Assembly: GCA_020831765.1 (NCBI GenBank)
Contig: JAFIFY010000049.1
Coordinates: 1-32,643, forward strand
Reading direction: 5' to 3'
Origin: Phycisphaeraceae bacterium
GTDB lineage: Bacteria > Planctomycetota > Phycisphaerae > Phycisphaerales > Phycisphaeraceae
Length of the DNA stretch: 32,643 nt
A program made the position numbers and the translations under genes. Positions 30,305-32,643 of this stretch are shown one piece after another. Every line of letters begins with the position of its first letter. Position 1 is the first letter of the stretch. The notes under the pieces were generated by a model. That model saw only the letters and a list, made by a program, of their open reading frames with translations. It was not told where the DNA came from and searched no databases.

Positions 30305-31683
30305 GGGCGCCGGCTCCAGGTCGAACCCTGAAGCATGGGCAGCATGTTGGCCGGGGCGGCGTCCATGGGCGCATGCTCGATGCGAAACGCGCCCGCCTGG
30401 CCGGCGGGGCGGGGCCGGGCCGCTTCCTCGGCCGACAGCGGCTCAAGCACGAACCAGCGCCGATCCTGGCGCAGCAGCATGACGCGGATGATGTGCGTGA
30501 ATTCCGGCGACAGGCCGCCTTGCTCATCCTCAAAAATGCGCTTGCCGATGTCGACCAGCCCCGGCTCCAGCCGATCGAGCACCATCGAGAGCATCGCCTC
30601 GGCGCGCGGCCCGGTCCATTGCTCGATGAGCAAGTTGTGCAGCTCGGGGTTCTCCATCAGCAGTTGATCGAACATCCGGCGGCTGAACGTCTGGATGCGT
30701 TCGGATTCCATGATGTCCGAGATGTTCCGCATCAGCGTCGCATGCACCTCTTCATGCTCGGCCAGTTTGCCGCCGATCTTGGCGGCGGCCTCGAGCAGCA
30801 CATCGGAATGATCGGCCAGCACCTGGCTCCATTCCTCTTCGATGATGCGGGCGACCTCGCGTCGGAAGCGATCCCCGCCGGCCATGTCCTGGACCGCTCG
30901 ACGCGCAAGGCCCCACCACGGCACCTTGGCCAGCAGTTCGGGCATGATCTGCTCGAGCATGATCGGCTCGAGCACCTCGCGCGCCATGGGCAGCGCATGC
31001 TTGGAGGCCAGCGGCAGCCACTGGGCCAGCACTTCATCGCGAAGCTCGATGCCGATCTCACCCAGCTCCGTCTCATGCCGCCGCAGAAAATCCGGAATCT
31101 GCGCCGCCAGGACACTCATCGATGCGCTCAGCGAATCGATGATCATCTCACCGGCATGTACCGCGATCTCATCGCCATGCTCCTGGAACATCCTGGCCAG
31201 GTCGGCCTGGATGAGCTTGAGCTTTTCCGGGGGGATCAAGGTGCGCACCACCCACTCGGCCGACGGCCGCGCACGGTGGTAGACCAGCTTGTAGCGGTCC
31301 GGATCGTCGATATCGACGCCGAAGAACCGAACCTCGCCCTCGGAGACATGCCCACCCCGCCGCGCAGCCCCGCCCGTGGTCGGATAAACGCCGGATATCT
31401 CCCCGACCCGACGATACCGCCCATCGCCATCCACGATATGGATCGAATCCCCAATCGCCGTATACACCACCGGATCAAACGCCACCGGATACCGCACCGG
31501 CCGCGCAACCTGAAAATGTGCCGCGGTCGCCACCGCCGACCGCACCGGCGAAGCCGAACCCCACCCAAACCACCAAACCAACCCGCCCAAGCCAACCAGA
31601 ACCCAGACCGCCAACCCCACCACGACATACCCCGCACCGTGGCGATGGATCAGGGCCAAGAGATTGCCTCGGGCTAAGAACAT
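30301..31683 (-). CDS. Membrane-anchored helical protein, probable partner of the MlaFE-like transporter
   Basis: Function not directly recognised; 460 residues. One membrane helix lies at about 18-41. After it comes a strand-rich segment (about 60-150; YTAIGDSIHIVDGDG, RRVGEISGVYP, EVRFFGVDID) that may be a very divergent MCE-type domain. Then about 250 residues are predicted helical (IPDFLRRHETELGEIG, AREVLEPIMLEQIMPELL, HEEVHATLMRNI). The position occupied by MlaD in classical operons is taken by this gene. Start 31683 is fixed by GGAGG 6 bases upstream; the frame is open to 31740 without support. It is translationally coupled to the ABC gene. A role as periplasmic bridge for lipids is inference from context. 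Confidence 0.75.
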   Translation of the reverse strand: MFLARGNLLALIHRHGAGYVVVGLAVWVLVGLGGLVWWFGWGSASPVRSAVATAAHFQVARPVRYPVAFDPVVYTAIGDSIHIVDGDGRYRRVGEISGVYPTTGGAARRGGHVSEGEVRFFGVDIDDPDRYKLVYHRARPSAEWVVRTLIPPEKLKLIQADLARMFQEHGDEIAVHAGEMIIDSLSASMSVLAAQIPDFLRRHETELGEIGIELRDEVLAQWLPLASKHALPMAREVLEPIMLEQIMPELLAKVPWWGLARRAVQDMAGGDRFRREVARIIEEEWSQVLADHSDVLLEAAAKIGGKLAEHEEVHATLMRNISDIMESERIQTFSRRMFDQLLMENPELHNLLIEQWTGPRAEAMLSMVLDRLEPGLVDIGKRIFEDEQGGLSPEFTHIIRVMLLRQDRRWFVLEPLSAEEAARPRPAGQAGAFRIEHAPMDAAPANMLPMLQGSTWSRRP

Positions 31684-31754
31684 GAAAAACCTCCGGCGGA
31701 CGATGGCCACCAAACCGCCAACCGCCCCGCGAAGCGCCACACCAAGCAGGGCCG

Positions 31755-31796
31755 CCCCCGGAACCCCTGACCCCCGGAACCCCCGGAACCCCCGGG
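31755..31796. repeat. Clustered CCCCCGGAA repeat
   Basis: Copies of CCCCCGGAA occur at 31755-31763, 31771-31779 and 31780-31788, with a truncated fourth copy, CCCCCGG, at 31789-31795. It lies 70-110 bases upstream of the Mla-like operon start and has the same core as the repeat inside that operon's second gene. Confidence 0.85.
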
Positions 31797-31968
31797 CCTA
31801 CCCGGCATTTATAGCAGCCGCGCAAGCCCCGCGACAGCCGGGCAACCAGAGGTGGACCCCAGATCACGCCAGCGGGCGCGGCAGGTGGATCGCGTTGTGG
31901 CGGTTGAAGTGAGAAGTGTGAAGTCAGAAGTGAGAAACCGGAAGATGGATGGCTCGCTCTCCCAGAAT

Positions 31969-32027
31969 CTTCGTGCCTTTGTGCCTTTGTGAGAGACCTT
32001 GATGCATGCTCTCACCAAGGCACGGAG
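31969..32027. repeat. Hairpin repeat, copy A
   Basis: A 59-base element with arms TGCCTTTGTGAGAG (31982-31995) and CTCTCACCAAGGCA (32009-32022), 13 of 14 positions paired, and a 13-base loop containing GATGCAT. It matches copy B at 32451-32509 at 51 of 59 positions by hand alignment, in the same orientation. The two copies bracket the GxxExxY gene. Confidence 0.9.
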
Positions 32028-32043
32028 GACCGAGGAAGCTCGC

Positions 32044-32427
32044 CTACAGATTTCCATTGATGATCCGCGTGATGCCATTTTTCATCAGTTCGTCGCCGAA
32101 ATTCAGAAGAAATCCAAGTTTCAGCCCTGTCAGTTTCAGGTAGGTGAGAAGCTGCTTCTTGTGCACAGGATGAACCTTTTCCACCGATTTCAATTCGATG
32201 ATGACCAACTGGTTGACGATCAGGTCGGCACGAAATCCCTCATCGAACGACATGCCGTCGAACTGGATCGGTACCGCGACCTGGCGTTGAACGGACAGCC
32301 CGGCACGCTCCAATTGATTTGCCAGGAGAGGTTCATAAACCGACTCCAACAGTCCGGGACCAAGCGCCTTGTGCAGATTGACGGCACAGTCCACAACGGT
32401 CACCCCAATCTCATTTTCATGCATCAT
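32044..32427 (-). CDS. GxxExxY family protein
   Basis: A 127-residue protein of the GxxExxY family (function not established), named for the motif seen here as G25-LL-E28-SV-Y31. A later segment has D68 (FRADLIV) and E78-L-K80 (IIELKS) with a following KKQLLTYL helix, the arrangement of a PD-(D/E)XK nuclease core, so nuclease-like activity is conceivable. Two ATGs are adjacent; GGGAG lies 3 bases before the first and 6 before the second, so 32424 may be used. It stands alone, flanked by the hairpin repeats and next to an IS110-type transposase, in DNA less GC-rich than the rest of the window. This suggests a mobile or laterally acquired unit. Confidence 0.9.
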   Translation of the reverse strand: MMHENEIGVTVVDCAVNLHKALGPGLLESVYEPLLANQLERAGLSVQRQVAVPIQFDGMSFDEGFRADLIVNQLVIIELKSVEKVHPVHKKQLLTYLKLTGLKLGFLLNFGDELMKNGITRIINGNL

Positions 32428-32450
32428 TAGCTCCCTTTCCTTTCCAAAAA

Positions 32451-32509
32451 CTTCGTGGCGTTGTGCCTCCGTGAGAGACTCTGATGCATCCTCTCACCAA
32501 GGCACGAAG
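32451..32509. repeat. Hairpin repeat, copy B
   Basis: Arms TGCCTCCGTGAGAG (32464-32477) and CTCTCACCAAGGCA (32491-32504) with a 13-base loop containing GATGCAT. Same orientation as copy A. The right arm is identical in the two copies while the left differs at two positions. Its end is 16 bases from the transposase stop codon. Confidence 0.9.
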
Positions 32510-32524
32510 CGGCTGTGTTCGATG

Positions 32525-32643
32525 TCAAGTGTTTTTGACGAGTTTCAGTTGGGACCATTCCAGATCGTCGCGAAGCATTGCGTTGAGGATGGTGGTCAGT
32601 TTGCGCATGCAGGCGACGATCACGACTTTGCCGAGTTTGCCGG
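32525..32643 (-). CDS. IS110-family transposase, C-terminal fragment (cut by the window edge)
   Basis: The last 38 codons of a gene entering from beyond the window. The readable segments GKVVIVACMRKLTTILN and AMLRDDLEW are characteristic of the C-terminal Transposase_20 region of IS110-type DEDD recombinases. Whether the gene is intact cannot be seen. IS110 elements lack long inverted ends and often insert at a defined site in repeated hairpin sequences; the adjoining hairpin copy B is a plausible target, which is inference. Confidence 0.82.
   Translation of the reverse strand, partial: GKLGKVVIVACMRKLTTILNAMLRDDLEWSQLKLVKNT

Larger units (their letters stand above)
31684..32043. other. 360-base intergenic region upstream of the Mla-like operon
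   Basis: It contains the CCCCCGGAA cluster (31755-31796), a run with two near copies of GAAGTGAGAA (about 31905-31936) and the first hairpin repeat (31969-32027). The minus-strand frame that crosses it reads like translated repeat, with no ribosome site, and I do not call it a gene. The promoter of the Mla-like operon should lie here but is not recognisable. Confidence 0.55.

Noticed and set aside
30235-31677. Plus-strand open frame opposite the Mla partner gene
   Set aside because: The minus strand has a GGAGG-supported start, a membrane helix and coupling to the ABC gene; the plus frame shows no recognisable features.
31809-32078. Minus-strand 89-codon frame
   Set aside because: It translates hairpin copy A and the GAAGTGAGAA run, giving the SHKGTKARR-type peptide often seen in spurious annotations. 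No ribosome site.

Overview
The window is GC-rich, densely packed bacterial DNA of ordinary chromosomal character. The best guess is a planctomycete of the Phycisphaerae type: a single-chain glycine decarboxylase, type IV pilus genes whose minor pilins are long and unusual, a secreted transglutaminase-like protein and an ABC/MlaE fusion. That placement is inference from gene content; no rRNA or other marker is present. I see no tRNA, rRNA or CRISPR array.

Layout. (1) 59-3380: membrane-anchored HtrA protease, then on the other strand a family-5-like glycoside hydrolase and a HAD phosphatase. (2) 3661-8010, + strand: an A-type Fe-S carrier, then a compact run of dapA, a secreted transglutaminase-like protein and rsmJ with 17-19 base gaps. 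(3) 8018-12319: acetyl-CoA synthetase (-), a YacP-like NYN protein (+) and an AraC-type regulator whose true start is a GTG set by a perfect AGGAGG. (4) 12316-15285 (-): gcvP with a recognisable promoter. (5) 15535-17675 (+): a two-gene cassette with its own promoter, an N4-cytosine DNA methylase closely resembling M.PvuII followed 5 bases later by an HNH nuclease. By eye I find no CAGCTG (the PvuII site) anywhere in the window. (6) 17902-19152 (-): an unrecognised repeat-containing protein. (7) 19487-25858 (+): a type IV pilus cluster, pilT, pilC and three minor-pilin-like genes, the middle one carrying EF-hand loops and a beta-helix-like tail. (8) 25936-28238 (-): an rRNA/tRNA 2'-O-methyltransferase, and separately a FlgO-like plus LPP20-like lipoprotein pair with a promoter and an intrinsic terminator. 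(9) 28514-31683 (-): a two-gene MlaFE-type lipid-transport operon, with ATPase and permease fused in one chain and preceded by a long helical membrane-anchored partner. (10) 31969-32643: a GxxExxY gene bracketed by two copies of a 59-base hairpin repeat, then the C-terminal end of an IS110-family transposase cut by the window edge.

A thread running through the window is a short G-rich motif, TTCCGGGGG (or CCCCCGGAA). It recurs in clusters at five places, two inside genes where it encodes Pro/Gly/Ser- or Pro/Glu-rich repeats, and three in intergenic DNA. The restriction-modification cassette, the hairpin-flanked GxxExxY unit next to IS110, the MlaFE fusion with its novel partner and this dispersed motif are the most interesting parts.
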